This document shows, piece by piece, positions 19,790 through 31,213 of a stretch of DNA of 64,000 bases (position 1 is the stretch's first letter; every line of letters begins with the position of its first letter). The stretch lies in assembly GCF_943734655.1 (NCBI RefSeq), contig NC_071354.1:45917544-45981543 (forward strand), written 5' to 3'. Origin of the DNA: Sabethes cyaneus. Lineage: Eukaryota > Arthropoda > Insecta > Diptera > Culicidae. The notes under the pieces are model-generated. The model was not told where the DNA came from. It was given only the letters and a program-made list of their open reading frames with translations, and did not search any database. Made by a program: the position numbers and the translations under genes.

Positions 19790-22700
19790 ATGGAAGACGA
19801 TAAAAATGATCGGTTCATGTTGCCTCTGTTCGACGGATCGAACTTCAATGCGTGGAAGTTTCGAATGCGTGTACTGCTGGAGGAACGGGAGCTTCTAGAT
19901 TGCATCGAGAACGACGTCGATGATGTGGATGCTCTGAAGGAGGAAGAGGGTGATACAGCGGAGGTCACCAGGCAGAAAAAGGCCAGCCGTGAAAAGCGAG
20001 TGAAGCAGGATAGAAGGTGCAAATGCTTGTTGGTGTCACGGATCCACGATTCCCAGTTAGAATACGTGCAGGATCGAGCCACTCCAAAAGCGATTTGGGA
20101 TTCTTTAGTCCGTGTTTTCGAGCGCAAGAGTATTGCCAGCCGGATGTACATAAAGCGGCAAATGTTGTCACTTCGATTCGAGTCCGGTAATCTTCAAGAT
20201 CATTTTCTCAAGTTCGATCGTTTGGTACGGGAATATCGTGGAACGAGAGCGGTCATGGATGATTTAGATGTGATTTGTCATCTTCTTCTTACTCTGGGGA
20301 CGGCTTATGCAACGGTTGTCACAACACTGGAGACGATGCCCGAAGAAAATCTGAACATGGATTTCGTGAAATGTCGATTATTGGATGAGGAAATCAAACA
20401 GCGCGGAAGAGGTATCGAATTGGTCCCCCCCGATGCAAATCTATCAGCTTTCGTCGGATCAAAGAAGCCTCCAAAGAAAAAGAAGGTGCTGAAGTGCTAC
20501 GGTTGCCAGCAAGAAGGGCACAAAATTTCGGAGTGTCCGAAGAGTCATCAGCAGAATCGGAATACTAACCAGGGAAAACAGCGGACAAAAGCGAACCTAG
20601 CTAATGATGAAACTGTATCGTTTGTCACTTTGATCGATGGTGGTGAAATATCCGAGCGACGACGAGTTTTGTGGTTCGTGGATTCTGGTTGTTCAGACCA
20701 TTTAGTCAACGACAAAGATCTTTTCGAGAAGCTTGAACCACTGAAGACGCCTATTAAAATATCGGTTGCCAAGGACGGCGAGTCTATCGAGGCTAGTCAC
20801 TGTGGAACGGTAAAGCTGTTTTCTATCGTAAACGGTGAGTGTATTCCTTGTTCTGTAAATAATGTTCTTTATGTTCCTGGATTACGTTTCAATTTATTCT
20901 CCGTGTTGAACGTCGAGAGTAAGGGCATGAAAGTGGTATTCAGCGACGGTAAAGTAAACATTTGGAACGGTTCGAGATTGGTAGCAACCGGTTTGCGTAG
21001 TGGAAAGCTATATGCACTTGACTTTTACACTGAAGCAGAATGTGAAAGTAAGTCGATGATAGCTTGTGGTCGAATCGCCAAGGGCCTTGAATTGTGGCAC
21101 CGTAGGCTGGGTCATGTGAACAATCGGCAGCTAGAGTTGATGTTGAACAAGCAGCTGGTCGATGGAATCCAGTCCGCGAAAGACAAAAGTGTAATTGTGT
21201 GCGAACCTTGTATCGTCGGTAAACAAACGCGTCAACCTTTTTCGAAATTTGAAGGCAAACGGTCGTCGCGAGTGTTAGAAGTCGTTCACTCCGACGTGTG
21301 TGGACCTATTACGCCGGTTGGTCGAAACGGTGAGCGATATTTCGTGACGTTTACAGACGATTGGAGCCATTTAGTCATGGTTTTTGTTATGAAGTCCAAG
21401 GACGAGGTGCTTCAACATTTTGAATATTACGAAGCATTGGTTACAGCAAAGTTCGGTTCGAAAATTTCCCGATTCAAGTGTGACAATGGAGGGGAATATC
21501 AAAACAAAGCTTTCGAATCTTTCTGCCGTCGAAAGGGTGTACAGATTGAGTTCACTGTTCCATATACACCCGAGCAAAATGGAACAAGTGAGAGAATGAA
21601 CCGTACTCTTGTAGAACGTGCTAGGACAATGCTTGAAGATGCAAAAATCGATAAGTTGTTTTGGGTGGAAGCGATTCAGACAGCCGCGTACGTTGTTAAC
21701 CGATGTCCAACTAGTGCCAACGATATGAACAAAACTCCTGCTGAATTATGGGAAGGACGGAAACCGGACGTATCGAAACTCCGAGTTTTCGGATGCGCCG
21801 TTTTCGTTCATGTACCAAAAGAGCGTCGTAAGAAGTTGGACTCGAAGGCGGTAAAGGGATTGTTTGTCGGATACGCACCTAGCGGGTACAGAGTGTGGAA
21901 TCCGGCAACGCAGTCGATAATTGTGGCTCGAGATGTCGATTTCTTGGAAACAGTGCTGCCGAACGGAATCGACACAAAGCAGAACAAGAAGAATGTGATA
22001 AACGAGAATGAAATAATTGAAGTGCGTTGTAATGAAGATGTTATAGATGAGGCGGAAATGGAAAACAGAAATGTTTCCGAACTCGTTGAAGATGAAGAAG
22101 ACGAGGAAGAGTTTACTAGTTTGATTGAAGAAAGTGAAAATGAAGAAAATGCTGAAGACAGTTCTGGTTGTCGTCCATGTCGAAACCGTCGTGCTCCTGT
22201 GTGGCACGATGACTATGAAGTGGATGCGAGTTATGCGTTGAATGCGCTGTCGTTTGTAGAGAACCTGCCGGAAACGTTGTCCGATTTACGTAAACGTAGT
22301 GATTGGGCTTCGTGGCAGCGGGCGATGCGGGAAGAGATGGATTCGTTGGAACGGAACGGAACATGGACCCTGTCGAAATTGCCTGAAGGACGAAGTGCTA
22401 TTTCTTGCAAGTGGGTATTTAAAATTAAGCCCGGTGAGGACGGACAACCAGACCGCTACAAAGCGCGACTAGTAGCTCGAGGTTTTAGCCAGAAACGCGG
22501 ATTCGATTATACAGAAACGTACTCCCCGGTGGCCCGGTTGGATACGTTGCGAGCAGTATTGGCACTGGCCAATCAGGACAGTATGGTGGTACATCAAATG
22601 GACGTCAAGACGGCATTTTTGAATGGCGAGCTGCCAGAAGAAATATTCATGACCCAACCAGAGGGCTTCGAACAGAAGAATGGCCTGTTCTGTCGGTTGA

Positions 22701-23809
22701 ATCGTGCGCTTTATGGGTTGAAACAGGCTTCAAGACAGTGGAATGAATGTTTCAATACGTTTGTCGAAAAGCTTGGCTTCCAGCGAAGTGCCAATGATCT
22801 TTGTTTGTACATCCGTGGTTCCGGACTGAACAAGATAATTCTGGTCATATATGTCGACGATGTACTAGTGGTCAGTTCGTCCGAGAAACTTATCAAGAAT
22901 GTGAAGGCATGTCTAGCGAAGAAATTTGAAATGACTGACGTGGGTGAAGTTCGGAATTTTCTCGGAATGAGAATCGATAGAGACGTGGAGAAAAAGGTCT
23001 TGCGAATCAGCCAGCGTCGTTACTTGGAGAACCTGCTCTGTCGTTTTCAAATGGAGGACTGCCGTCCGATAGCAACGCCAATGGAGAATCGACTAAAACT
23101 TGCGAAAGGAGAGGAATCGAAACGAACCATGCTTCCATATCGTGAATTAGTAGGCTGTATTATGTACGTGTCGCTTACTTCAAGGCCAGATTTGGCTGCC
23201 GCTGTAAATTACTTCAGCCAATTTCAGGCCTGTCCGAATGATGAACATTGGGTACATCTGCGTCGAATTCTTCGGTATGTGAAAGCTACGTTGGAGCTAG
23301 GGTTGGTGTATCAAGGAGGAACCGATAGGCCGTTGTTGGAAGTCTTTACGGATGCTGATTGGGCAAGCGATATAGTAGATCGGCGATCTGTATCTGGAGC
23401 TGTCTTCAAAGTGTTTGGGGCAACTGTTAGCTGGATGGCTAGGAAACAAGCGACGGTATCCTTGTCATCAACGGAAGCCGAGCTAGTGGCTCTTTGTGCT
23501 GCGGCTTGTCATGGTCAATGGTTGGTTCGCGTGCTCCTGGATTTGGGACTGTCTAGCAATGGACCGGTTCCATATCACGAGGATAACCAGTCAACAATTA
23601 ATATAGTTTCGAACTCCAAGGATCCAGGTCGTTTGAAACACATTGACGTAAAATATTTCTATGTACGAGAGCTAGTAGAAAGAGGATTTATTGAAATCGA
23701 CTACGTTCCTTCTGAGAAGCAGCAGGCAGACATTTTAACGAAGGGTCTTCCTGCCCCGACGTTTAGAAAGTTGCGCGCTAGTCTGGGATTGGCCGACTGC
23801 AGTGTTTGA
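19790..23809 (+). CDS. Copia gag-pol polyprotein
   Basis: Single 1339-residue polyprotein from the ATG at 19790; an upstream in-frame ATG at 19766 would add 8 residues, but family gag proteins start close to the FDGSNFNAWKFRM motif. Order: gag; CCHC zinc knuckle CYGCQQEGHKISEC from C236; aspartic protease FVDSGCSDH (D298); gag-pre-integrase LWHRRLGHVN; integrase triad D502 (HSDVCGP), D565 (CDNGGEY) and E601 (TSERMN), giving the D,D35E spacing; an acidic linker; reverse transcriptase with DVKTAFLNGEL and YVDD (D1023, D1024); RNase H with FTDADWASD (D1188), SSTEAE and EDNQST. The order integrase before RT marks Ty1/copia. All catalytic residues are present and there is no stop or frameshift. 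The stop lies 7 nt before the 3' LTR. Confidence 0.97.
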   Translation: MEDDKNDRFMLPLFDGSNFNAWKFRMRVLLEERELLDCIENDVDDVDALKEEEGDTAEVTRQKKASREKRVKQDRRCKCLLVSRIHDSQLEYVQDRATPKAIWDSLVRVFERKSIASRMYIKRQMLSLRFESGNLQDHFLKFDRLVREYRGTRAVMDDLDVICHLLLTLGTAYATVVTTLETMPEENLNMDFVKCRLLDEEIKQRGRGIELVPPDANLSAFVGSKKPPKKKKVLKCYGCQQEGHKISECPKSHQQNRNTNQGKQRTKANLANDETVSFVTLIDGGEISERRRVLWFVDSGCSDHLVNDKDLFEKLEPLKTPIKISVAKDGESIEASHCGTVKLFSIVNGECIPCSVNNVLYVPGLRFNLFSVLNVESKGMKVVFSDGKVNIWNGSRLVATGLRSGKLYALDFYTEAECESKSMIACGRIAKGLELWHRRLGHVNNRQLELMLNKQLVDGIQSAKDKSVIVCEPCIVGKQTRQPFSKFEGKRSSRVLEVVHSDVCGPITPVGRNGERYFVTFTDDWSHLVMVFVMKSKDEVLQHFEYYEALVTAKFGSKISRFKCDNGGEYQNKAFESFCRRKGVQIEFTVPYTPEQNGTSERMNRTLVERARTMLEDAKIDKLFWVEAIQTAAYVVNRCPTSANDMNKTPAELWEGRKPDVSKLRVFGCAVFVHVPKERRKKLDSKAVKGLFVGYAPSGYRVWNPATQSIIVARDVDFLETVLPNGIDTKQNKKNVINENEIIEVRCNEDVIDEAEMENRNVSELVEDEEDEEEFTSLIEESENEENAEDSSGCRPCRNRRAPVWHDDYEVDASYALNALSFVENLPETLSDLRKRSDWASWQRAMREEMDSLERNGTWTLSKLPEGRSAISCKWVFKIKPGEDGQPDRYKARLVARGFSQKRGFDYTETYSPVARLDTLRAVLALANQDSMVVHQMDVKTAFLNGELPEEIFMTQPEGFEQKNGLFCRLNRALYGLKQASRQWNECFNTFVEKLGFQRSANDLCLYIRGSGLNKIILVIYVDDVLVVSSSEKLIKNVKACLAKKFEMTDVGEVRNFLGMRIDRDVEKKVLRISQRRYLENLLCRFQMEDCRPIATPMENRLKLAKGEESKRTMLPYRELVGCIMYVSLTSRPDLAAAVNYFSQFQACPNDEHWVHLRRILRYVKATLELGLVYQGGTDRPLLEVFTDADWASDIVDRRSVSGAVFKVFGATVSWMARKQATVSLSSTEAELVALCAAACHGQWLVRVLLDLGLSSNGPVPYHEDNQSTINIVSNSKDPGRLKHIDVKYFYVRELVERGFIEIDYVPSEKQQADILTKGLPAPTFRKLRASLGLADCSV

Positions 23810-23816
23810 GCGGGCG

Positions 23817-24031
23817 TGTTAAGAGTGCAACCACTGCGTACTACATACCTTCCTTCTGCAGTACTTTGACTGCGCCTTTGATTATTGTTTTTGCACCGGG
23901 TGACAGTTCCCGCTAATTTGTTTTTCCAAAACCTACTGTAACTTTAACGAATAAACACGTTGTTATATATTGTTCCGTATTCTCGTGCTTTTATTCCCGC
24001 AAACGTTTATCCGAATCGCAGCAACACTTTA
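23817..24031 (+). repeat. 3' LTR of copia element
   Basis: 215 bp, identical to the 5' LTR; followed directly by the target duplication CATCT (24032-24036). Confidence 0.96.
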
Positions 24032-24039
24032 CATCTGAG

Positions 24040-25020
24040 ATGCCTCGTTGAAATTGGAGCAGACCTCAAATATATGAAGTCTTGCAGAGTACCAGGAACA
24101 GACTGCATTTCAGCCGAGATGCCAGTAAGCTGACCCAGTGTGGTCATCGGAAATGTTGCAGCAACTCTTCAGCAATATTTGGGACACTGCGACATTTTCG
24201 GTGGACTGGAGGCAACACATCTTGAGAACTTATCAGCACCAAGAAAGGGAACCTATCTGAATGTGGGACTCGGACGGCATTATGTTGCTCTGTATCACTC
24301 TTAAAATACTCTGAAAGGCGATCCTTAAGTGAATCCTGGAGAAAACCGATGCCACTCTCCGGTAGTAGCAAGCGGGATATCGAGCCGGCCGATCATGTCG
24401 CTCAGTATAATATCGGAGCAAATCATCGAATTTCAAGGATTTCTTCTTCTAGCGCTAGTTGATTCCGAAAGAATATTCGCCAGACTAAATTACGAAAACA
24501 TCTCGGACGCAGGTGTAGAGGAGTTCTTGATAAGCTAGTCTAGGGTAGCAGGTTTCGTGTCGGAACCTATAAGGGTTGCTGCAGGAGTGAGACAGGGTTA
24601 CATTTTTTTTGTTGGGGGACTTGTCTACATACCTTCACCGCTACTGTTTCTCGGCGTTATGGACGAAATTTTAATTGGTTCCATTGATAGTAAATCTAAC
24701 CAAGGATTACCCTTGAGCCCTTTGACAATAGAGCAATTAAGTGACCTTGACATGGCCAATGACATTCTTTTGCTCTCCCAATGGCAATATCCAAGGCAGC
24801 AGGTCTCATAGTCAACGTCACAGAGCACTAGTCAGGTAGAGGTTGAGGAGGTAGAAAATTTTCAATATCTTAGTACCCAGACAACCACAGACGGTAATAC
24901 CACGACTGATATAGACACACGAATCAGGATGGCCAGCGGTAACTTTTGGATCTTTGGAATATATGGCGCTCAAATCAGTTCGCTTTACCGGCCCTTACAC
25001 GAATTTTCATTTTGAAAGTG
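24040..25020 (+). pseudogene. Degraded LINE reverse transcriptase remnant, + strand
   Basis: Pieces in shifting + frames follow RT order: VPGTDCISAEM and LQQYLGHCDIFGG (pre-RT), QAGYRAGRS (a GFRxGRS block), LLLALVDSERIFARLNYENI (the catalytic VDFERAFDRLN block with the second aspartate lost), GVRQG, LSPLLFLGVMDEILIGSID (disordered), DLDMANDILLLSQ (the catalytic ADD box reduced to AND), and EEVENFQYLSTQ. Many stops and frameshifts make it non-functional. It may be the RT half of the element whose endonuclease lies at 18120-18620. Confidence 0.7.
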
Positions 25021-25029
25021 AATCCGTTT

Positions 25030-27010
25030 TATTGCCTGCTAGACGTTGATAACATTATGCCATGGTCGCAGAGGTCAGTTGCGCTCATTTCGTTAACAAT
25101 TTGATTTACAGACTCTGAGAGTATCACAGGGCCGAATATGTTGTTGCTAATAGGCCTTGTTGGGACTATATTTGTTACTGTAAAGTTATAACAATTTATT
25201 AGGTCTATATATTCCCGTGTTAGATTGATATTTATCAGATTCACAGGTATATTAATAGGGTATTGTCGTTATCGTCGGGCCACTGTTATGGTCGGGCCAT
25301 CACGATTTTACAGTTTTAGTAACTCATGATATATATGATACAATCATTGTAAAACTTCTTACTATGATAGCTTATTTTTCACAACATTGTGAGTTTCAAT
25401 CGTGTATTCAAAACACCCGTACTGAATTCAGTGACTAAATCTTACAAAAAAAGTTTTCCACGCGCAATGAACTTTTCTTCAAGAAATGATTCATGAAATG
25501 CAATTATCGAGATAAATTTTGAAAATGTATGAAGTGTGTTGTGCTGCACACGAAGACTATAGAGAAATCCCCTCCAGTAAGGTGTTTGGGAAGGCTAAGG
25601 TGAAATACTAGAAAAGCGCTATTTGTACAGGTCGGGCCACTTGAGTAGTCATGGTTGGGCCACCATAATTTTAGCGCAATAATCGCTAGAAAATGTTAGT
25701 CACGTAAAATGTGATGAAATAAAGTAAAATTAATACGATAAAAAACCTAGATTTTTGTTGTTTTTTTCATTGTAGTTGTACACTTCGGAAAAGGTGATTG
25801 TAGCAATATTGATTTTACAAGATCGCCAAAATTTCGCAAAAATGCAATTAAAAATAGGGTATTTGTACTTACATGAGCCGTTGTTCACGAAATTCATTCT
25901 TTTCATGTCTCTATATAGAATTTCAATACGTATTTTCTGCGGTGACCCAAGCTGTACAACATGGCCCGACTATGACAACATGTTTTGTCTTCACGTAAAT
26001 GCCTATAACTTTTTCATTTTTCAAGCCATCAGTTCAAAACTTTCCGGAAATATACCTCATTCTTAGACCTTTGCAACGATGTATTTAGATTTCCAAAATT
26101 CCTTTTGAAACGAAAGTTATGGGCGAATTCCAAAACGTGGCCCAACCACGACGACACTTCCCTATCTCCAACAATAACTGAAGATGAATTGGATCTGTCG
26201 AGTCCTTCCAATTTTGCCTTAAGAGGTGTACAGTCAAAGGCGGTCTGTATATTCCGTGAACGTTGGATGAACAACCGTTAACTTTCATTCGAATGTGAAT
26301 GTGGTGGTAACTTGACTCATGATGATTTTCGTGTTCTTCATAAGCGATCGAGTTTCTTATATACATCTCCAAGCCTCCGCCAGATGCATCTTAAATCCAT
26401 TAATCTGGTACTATAACGTCGATATCTCAATTATACTAAGTCAGAAGCTCCCCAATGCTCTCAAATTTATCTAGACAGTTCAAACTTCTGATATTGAATT
26501 GCTTACTACTAACAGATCAATATTACAGTATTTGTTGGAAGTTTTTTGATTCTTGAACAATGACCTTGGACTAGACAACTGGCTTCTTTGTTTTCTTTTC
26601 AGCAAACTATCTATAATTTGTCCACGTTGCCCAGCAGTTTTAGCAAAAGTTATGAATATGTTGTTCTCGACAACAATGCTGAGTGTCCTTTTTGAATTTT
26701 TTCATCCGCGCAAGCCATTCCAAATTGGTCAATCAGCGGCTGGTCTGAAATGGTCTAGAAATCTGCTACGAATTGACACGTCTCGTCTCAGGCCTTAGAC
26801 AATTCAGCGTATCCTGCACTTTCCGATGACAAGTTCAAAGTGTGCTTCGCCGACCTTTGTAGCATTTCCTGAATCTGGCGCTTACTGCTGACCGCTTCCA
26901 CTTTCGCTCCATCTTGACGCTTCAATAGAATTTTCCCGTTCCTTCCAGGCCAGACATGTTTGTATGCAGTCGATGCTTGAATTGAAACTCTAACTGCATT
27001 GTAGAGTTCC
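25030..27010 (-). pseudogene. LINE ORF1 and endonuclease remnant, minus strand, split by a transposon
   Basis: On the minus strand, 27000-26550 reads as an ORF1-like piece (PGRNGKILLKRQDGAKVEAV, then LLKLLGNVDKL). About 26420-26165 gives endonuclease sequence (VHGIYRPPLTVHLLRQNW, then LDRSNSSSVIVGD). After the element at 25258-26162 it resumes with INIPVNLININLTREYIDL and YNFTVTNIVPTRPISNN. Joining across the transposon gives GD-INIP at the family GDxN motif, in frame. Frameshifts and stops occur elsewhere. Clade (CR1/Jockey-like) is inferred from the YRPP and GDxNIP style. Confidence 0.65.
25258..26162. mobile_element. TA-flanked non-autonomous transposon with repeated GTCGGGCCAC motifs
   Basis: The left end GGGTATTGTCGTTATCGTCG and right end (read inverted GGGAAGTGTCGTCGTGGTTG) form imperfect terminal inverted repeats; TA lies at each border (25256-25257, 26163-26164). 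The motif GTCGGGCCAC recurs near the left end (twice) and near 25629 and 25650, with inverted GGCCCGACTATGACAAC near 25963 and GGCCCAACCACGACGAC at the right end. There is no transposase frame. It interrupts a LINE endonuclease remnant exactly at a TA, and the reading frame is continuous across the empty site. Confidence 0.85.
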
Positions 27011-27089
27011 CTTCAGTTCAGTTCATCTACTCATCAGTTCATCTAGTTCATCTCGAACAACTACTCTCGATGTTGAACCAGCGAAGGAA

Positions 27090-28445
27090 CCGGGTGCGGG
27101 GTCTGCCTCGGAGTCTACGGCATCTTCCTGGTTCTCTGCTGAAAATAGTTTTGGCTACTCTTTCATCGGGCATTCTAGCCACGTGTCCAGCCTACCGCAG
27201 CCTGCCACATTGCACTGCCTTCACTATATCAGCATATTTGTATACTTGGTACAGCTCGTGCTTCATGCGTCTGCGCCACACTCCATTTTCCATTTTGCCA
27301 CCAAGTTTAGATCGAAGAATTTTACGCTCAAAAATCCCAAACACGCGCCGTTCAGCTTCGTTTATCGTCCATGATTCGTGCCCGTAAAGGGCCACCGGGA
27401 GGATTAGTGTTCTGTAGAGCGCCAGTTTTGTGCGAATTTGCAAACTACGGGACTTCAACTGGCTACGTAATCCGTAGAAAGCCCGATTCACGGCTGCAAC
27501 TCGTCATTTCACTTTGCGGCTTGCATCGTTGTCACATGTCACGAGTGTACCAAGGTATATAAATTCCTCCACTACTTCATATCGTTCCCCATCTAACTCC
27601 ACCTCGGCACCAACACCACTTGAGCTCCCACAATCCCTACCAGCAACCATGTACTTCGTTTTGGCGGTGTTAATGGTAAGTCCCAATCTCGCCGCTTCCC
27701 TTTTAAAAGGCCTGAAGGCCTCTTTCACTGCTCTACGGTTGATTCCGAACCGGTCATCCGCAAAACCAAGAAGCATGTGAGATTTCGTGATGATAGTTCC
27801 ATTCCTTTCCACGTTTGCCCTTCGTAATGCACCTTCCAAGGCAATGTTGAATAGCAGGTTAGAGAGTGCATCCCCTTGCTTCAGTTCATCCAATGTCACG
27901 AAAGCAGCTGAGGTCTCAGCCGCTATTCTAACGCATGATTTGGATCCGTCCAGCGTCGCATGAATCAGCGTAACTAGTTTCGTCGGAAAACCATGTTCTA
28001 GCATTATCTGCCACAGCTCATTTCGTTTAACTGAATCGTACGCCGCTTTAAAGTCTACAAACAGATGGTGTGTCTGCAAGTTGTACTCCCGGAACTTGTC
28101 TAGCAACTGACGCAGGGTAAACATCTGATCCGTCGTGGAGCGACCCTCACGAAAACCAGCTTGGTACTCGCCGACAAAGGACTCCGCTAACGTTCTCAGT
28201 CTGCAGAACAGGATACGGGAAAGCACCTTGTAGGCAGAATTGAGCAATGTAATTCCTCGATAGTTTTTACACTCCAGTCGATGTCCCTTCTTGAAAATTG
28301 GACAAATGAGGCCATCCAACCACTCCTCCGGCATTTGTTCTTCCTCCCAGATCCTGAAAATGATCCGGCGGATAGCTTCGTACAGCCGCTCGCTCCCCGC
28401 TTTTAGAAGTTCAGCCGGAATACCATCTATTATATCATATGCCTG
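27090..28445 (-). pseudogene. RTE-like LINE copy (reverse transcriptase and C-terminus), 5'-truncated
   Basis: The minus-strand frame 28526-27504 (340 codons) carries IPAELLKAGSERLYEAI, NYRGITLLNSAYKVLSRI, GEYQAGFREGRSTTDQMFT, FVDFKAAYDSVKRNELW (first catalytic aspartate), LKQGDALSNLLFNIALEGAL and FADD followed by RFGINRR. The copy at 43766-45960 has FADDVDIIGINRR here, so a small in-frame deletion removed residues after the catalytic pair. The C-terminal YGHESWTINEAERR part continues at 27491-27192 after a frame break. The 5' edge meets a SINE-like repeat near 28445. RTE/JAM-type assignment is by motif style. Confidence 0.85.
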
Positions 28446-28449
28446 CAAT

Positions 28450-28735
28450 TCACATTCAATATTATTCGCTAGTTTGAAGACGAGATTCTTAGCATTCCTT
28501 CCCAGGATCACAGCATTTTTGAACACTGAGGATTGATCTGAGATCGGTCGATCGATTTACTTTATCCGTGTCCATCTCCAGTCGCTCAAATATTAACAAG
28601 TTGGAGCATTTTTCATTCAGATCATCCACTTCCAAGCTCAGGTCAGTCGTGACTCCTGCGGGGTTGGGATATGAACCAGGGTCCTCGACGTGAGAGACGT
28701 TAATTCTTACCACTACATCGGGCTAGCTCTGTGAT
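28450..28735 (-). mobile_element. tRNA-related SINE-like repeat, minus orientation
   Basis: On the minus strand: CGATGTAGTGGTAAGAATTA (A-box-like), CGTCTCTCACGTCGAGGACC, then CTGGTTCATATCCCAACC (B-box-like), and about 200 bp of body including CTTGGAAGTGGATGATCTGA. The arrangement is that of a tRNA-derived SINE. The body end abuts the truncated RTE-like copy. Confidence 0.45.
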
Positions 28736-28739
28736 GAAC

Positions 28740-30029
28740 GTGCCCGAAAACTAGTCGACCTCGATACCTCTGAAATAACTCCATATATGGTAGTCGAAGT
28801 AGCTCGTAAATTGAAGCGATCTTTTTCCGCTGGACCCGACGGAATTCCTGCCGTTTTTTTTGCTCCTTGAGAGTCAGAATTATCTGTGCCATTTCAACAA
28901 TTTTTCAACAAGTCCTTTACGCAAGGCAAGTTTCCTGATATCTGGAAACAATCCTACATGTTCCCCGTGTATAAGAATGGCCATCGCCGAATTGCTAAGA
29001 AATACAGAGGTCCCAGTAAACCATTTGGTTTGTATATCTCGATTGCAACTGAGAAATACGACATCATATCTGAACGAAAAAGTTATATTTTACGTCAGAT
29101 AAGAACATATATGTACCAAAGTGGAGGCAATATGCGTACGAAAATTTTGACAATTATTTGTAATTCTATCTTGCATTTTACAAAGCGGTTTTTATAACAC
29201 GCAATTTGATACTCCTGAATATATGATTAAGATATAACTAAATATTACAATCATCTATACCGCTTTATAATTTACACTCATGAGTTCTATATGACGACAC
29301 GCACGATTGCAAAACAACTTATTGTTCACTTTGTTTTGACATACTCTAATCATTATACAAGTCCAATGTAAAATTGCCATGAAAACGATTTAATGTGAAC
29401 TTTCTATTACGATCTTGTGTTATCTGGGGTATTACAAACCTGTCTGCTGTCTCTACACTGTTTGAAATTATCGTCCGCTCCGCAATCCTCAATCGTACTA
29501 AGAACTATATTTTCATATTCCAGCACGGATTCATGCCTGTCTGATCGGTTTCAACTGTTTTACTGGATTTCACTTCCTATTGCATCGCACAACTTGAGGA
29601 AAAGCCCAAATGGGTGCAGTATACAGTGGAAGATGTATTTTATGAAAACTCCAGCGTCTTAGAGCCATGCAACGATTATTGGGTTTGGTTGGCTCATATC
29701 TATATGATCGAATCTTGCAAATCAATTCCAGTCGTTTCACCTGTGTTTACTAATAAATCTGGTGTTCTCCTAGGAAGCGTTTACTCTTCATCCTATTCTT
29801 CAATGACGTAGCTATACTATTTGAAGTTGGATGCATACTTGTTTAAGCTGACGATCTGAAACTGTATCTTAACGTGCGCTCTGTCGACGATTAGCATATT
29901 ATTTCCTATCTAATCCTTCTAATATTATTTCCAAAGCATCCCGGCAGCTTGGATTCATTGCTAAAATTGGAAGAGATTTCAAGGACCTTCATTGCTTAAA
30001 ATCTTTGTATTTCACTTTGTTCCGTCCTG
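28740..30029 (+). pseudogene. CR1/Jockey-like RT remnant, first part, + strand
   Basis: The + strand reads EITPYMVVEVARKLKRSFSA, GPDGIPAVFF, a stop, then VPFQQFFNKSFTQGKFPDIW and KQSYMFPVYKNGHRR, an AT-rich gap (about 29110-29420), then KNYIFIFQHGFMPV, VLLDFTSYCIAQLEE, FFNDVAILF and a broken ADDLKLYLNVRS box. Stops and frameshifts abound. Coding sense ends at FTLFRPV exactly where the transposon at 30030 begins and resumes at 34915. Confidence 0.75.
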
Positions 30030-31213
30030 TAGGGGAACTGTGGGTAAGACGAACAGGTTAAGAAGAACAGCTAATATAATACAGAGAACTTATGATTTAT
30101 AAAACCTAAATACAGTTTACTTCAGTTCAATATATTGCTTTCAAAAGCAGCTAGTGAAATATTTAGCAATACATGTTTTTCAATGTGTATTTTGAGTATT
30201 AAAAATGGTCCGAAAAAGTGTGCTTTTTAGTGCTGTGGGTGAAACGGACAATGTGTGGGGGTAAGATGGACAGGTGTTGTAAATCGCCCCAACTGAAAGC
30301 ATATTATTATTGTTGACCTATAACAAATTGAATATGTAAAATATAGTGGTGTAGCGTGCAAAAAATGAAGGGGGCAGTCCACCCCCTCCCACTAGAGGCA
30401 ACCAATACCATGCTGCATCAATATCCGGACACTTAAGCAGGTCATATGTTTAATATGCTCCGTAAACAATAATTTCACAACGTTCTAGTAATTGTTTTGT
30501 ACTGTAATCAAATATAAAGCTTAAGTTTGCAATAACACGTCAATTATACATTGAAAACTCAATAAAATAACATTAAAATAAAAGAAATAAACAGGCTTGT
30601 CTTGTTCATAAATCCGGACACCTCACATCTCAATGAATCAATATCCGGACACTTTTGAATCGTTTTCCGGACAGGCGAAACTTTCTCGTATTTTGTCTAA
30701 GAAATGTACCTATGCCTTATCACTTGTAAAATGTAGTATTAAATAATCCTCTCTCTATACATTTTTTACTTTTAATGCCACTTTGTCGTCATTAACGGTA
30801 CGATTTAAGTGCTACACTGATCCACTTACCTAACCAGAGAATGAAAATGATTAAATACTTCTACATTAAATGCCTTAAAGTATTTTGGATTTCCAAATAT
30901 TTTGACGGTTCCATGGATCGAGACTCATTCTCTTACCACACATTCTGCCTGGTTCAACGTATCCTTTCGCATTTTCTAAGAAAAACAGGTAGTTACCATC
31001 AATAGTCAAACATGTCCGGATTTAAAAACATGGTTTTAAATCCGGACAGCGTAATTATTTATAGAAATACACTTTATTTCAACACATTAATGAATGACAC
31101 CATCTCAATTAATTAAAACTAACCTTCTTTGTTGATACTAAGCATAAAAAGTTGATTTCATTATAATGATAAGTTCCAAAAACCTTAAATCGCGAAAGCA
31201 CTACTTATTAGTA

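Larger units (their letters stand above)
19521..24036 (+). mobile_element. Intact Ty1/copia retrotransposon with 5-bp target duplication
   Basis: Complete element: 5' LTR 19526-19740, primer-binding site from 19741, one gag-pol frame, 3' LTR 23817-24031, flanked by CATCT at 19521-19525 and 24032-24036. The two 215-bp LTRs read as identical base for base, so insertion is recent on the mutational clock. The single frame is uninterrupted. Everything needed for an autonomous copia element is visible; the purine tract before the 3' LTR (GAGCGGGCG) is short. Confidence 0.97.

Noticed and set aside
28665..28735. Functional tRNA gene on minus strand
   Set aside because: Same reasoning: tRNA-like promoter words but continuation into a repeat body that joins a truncated LINE.
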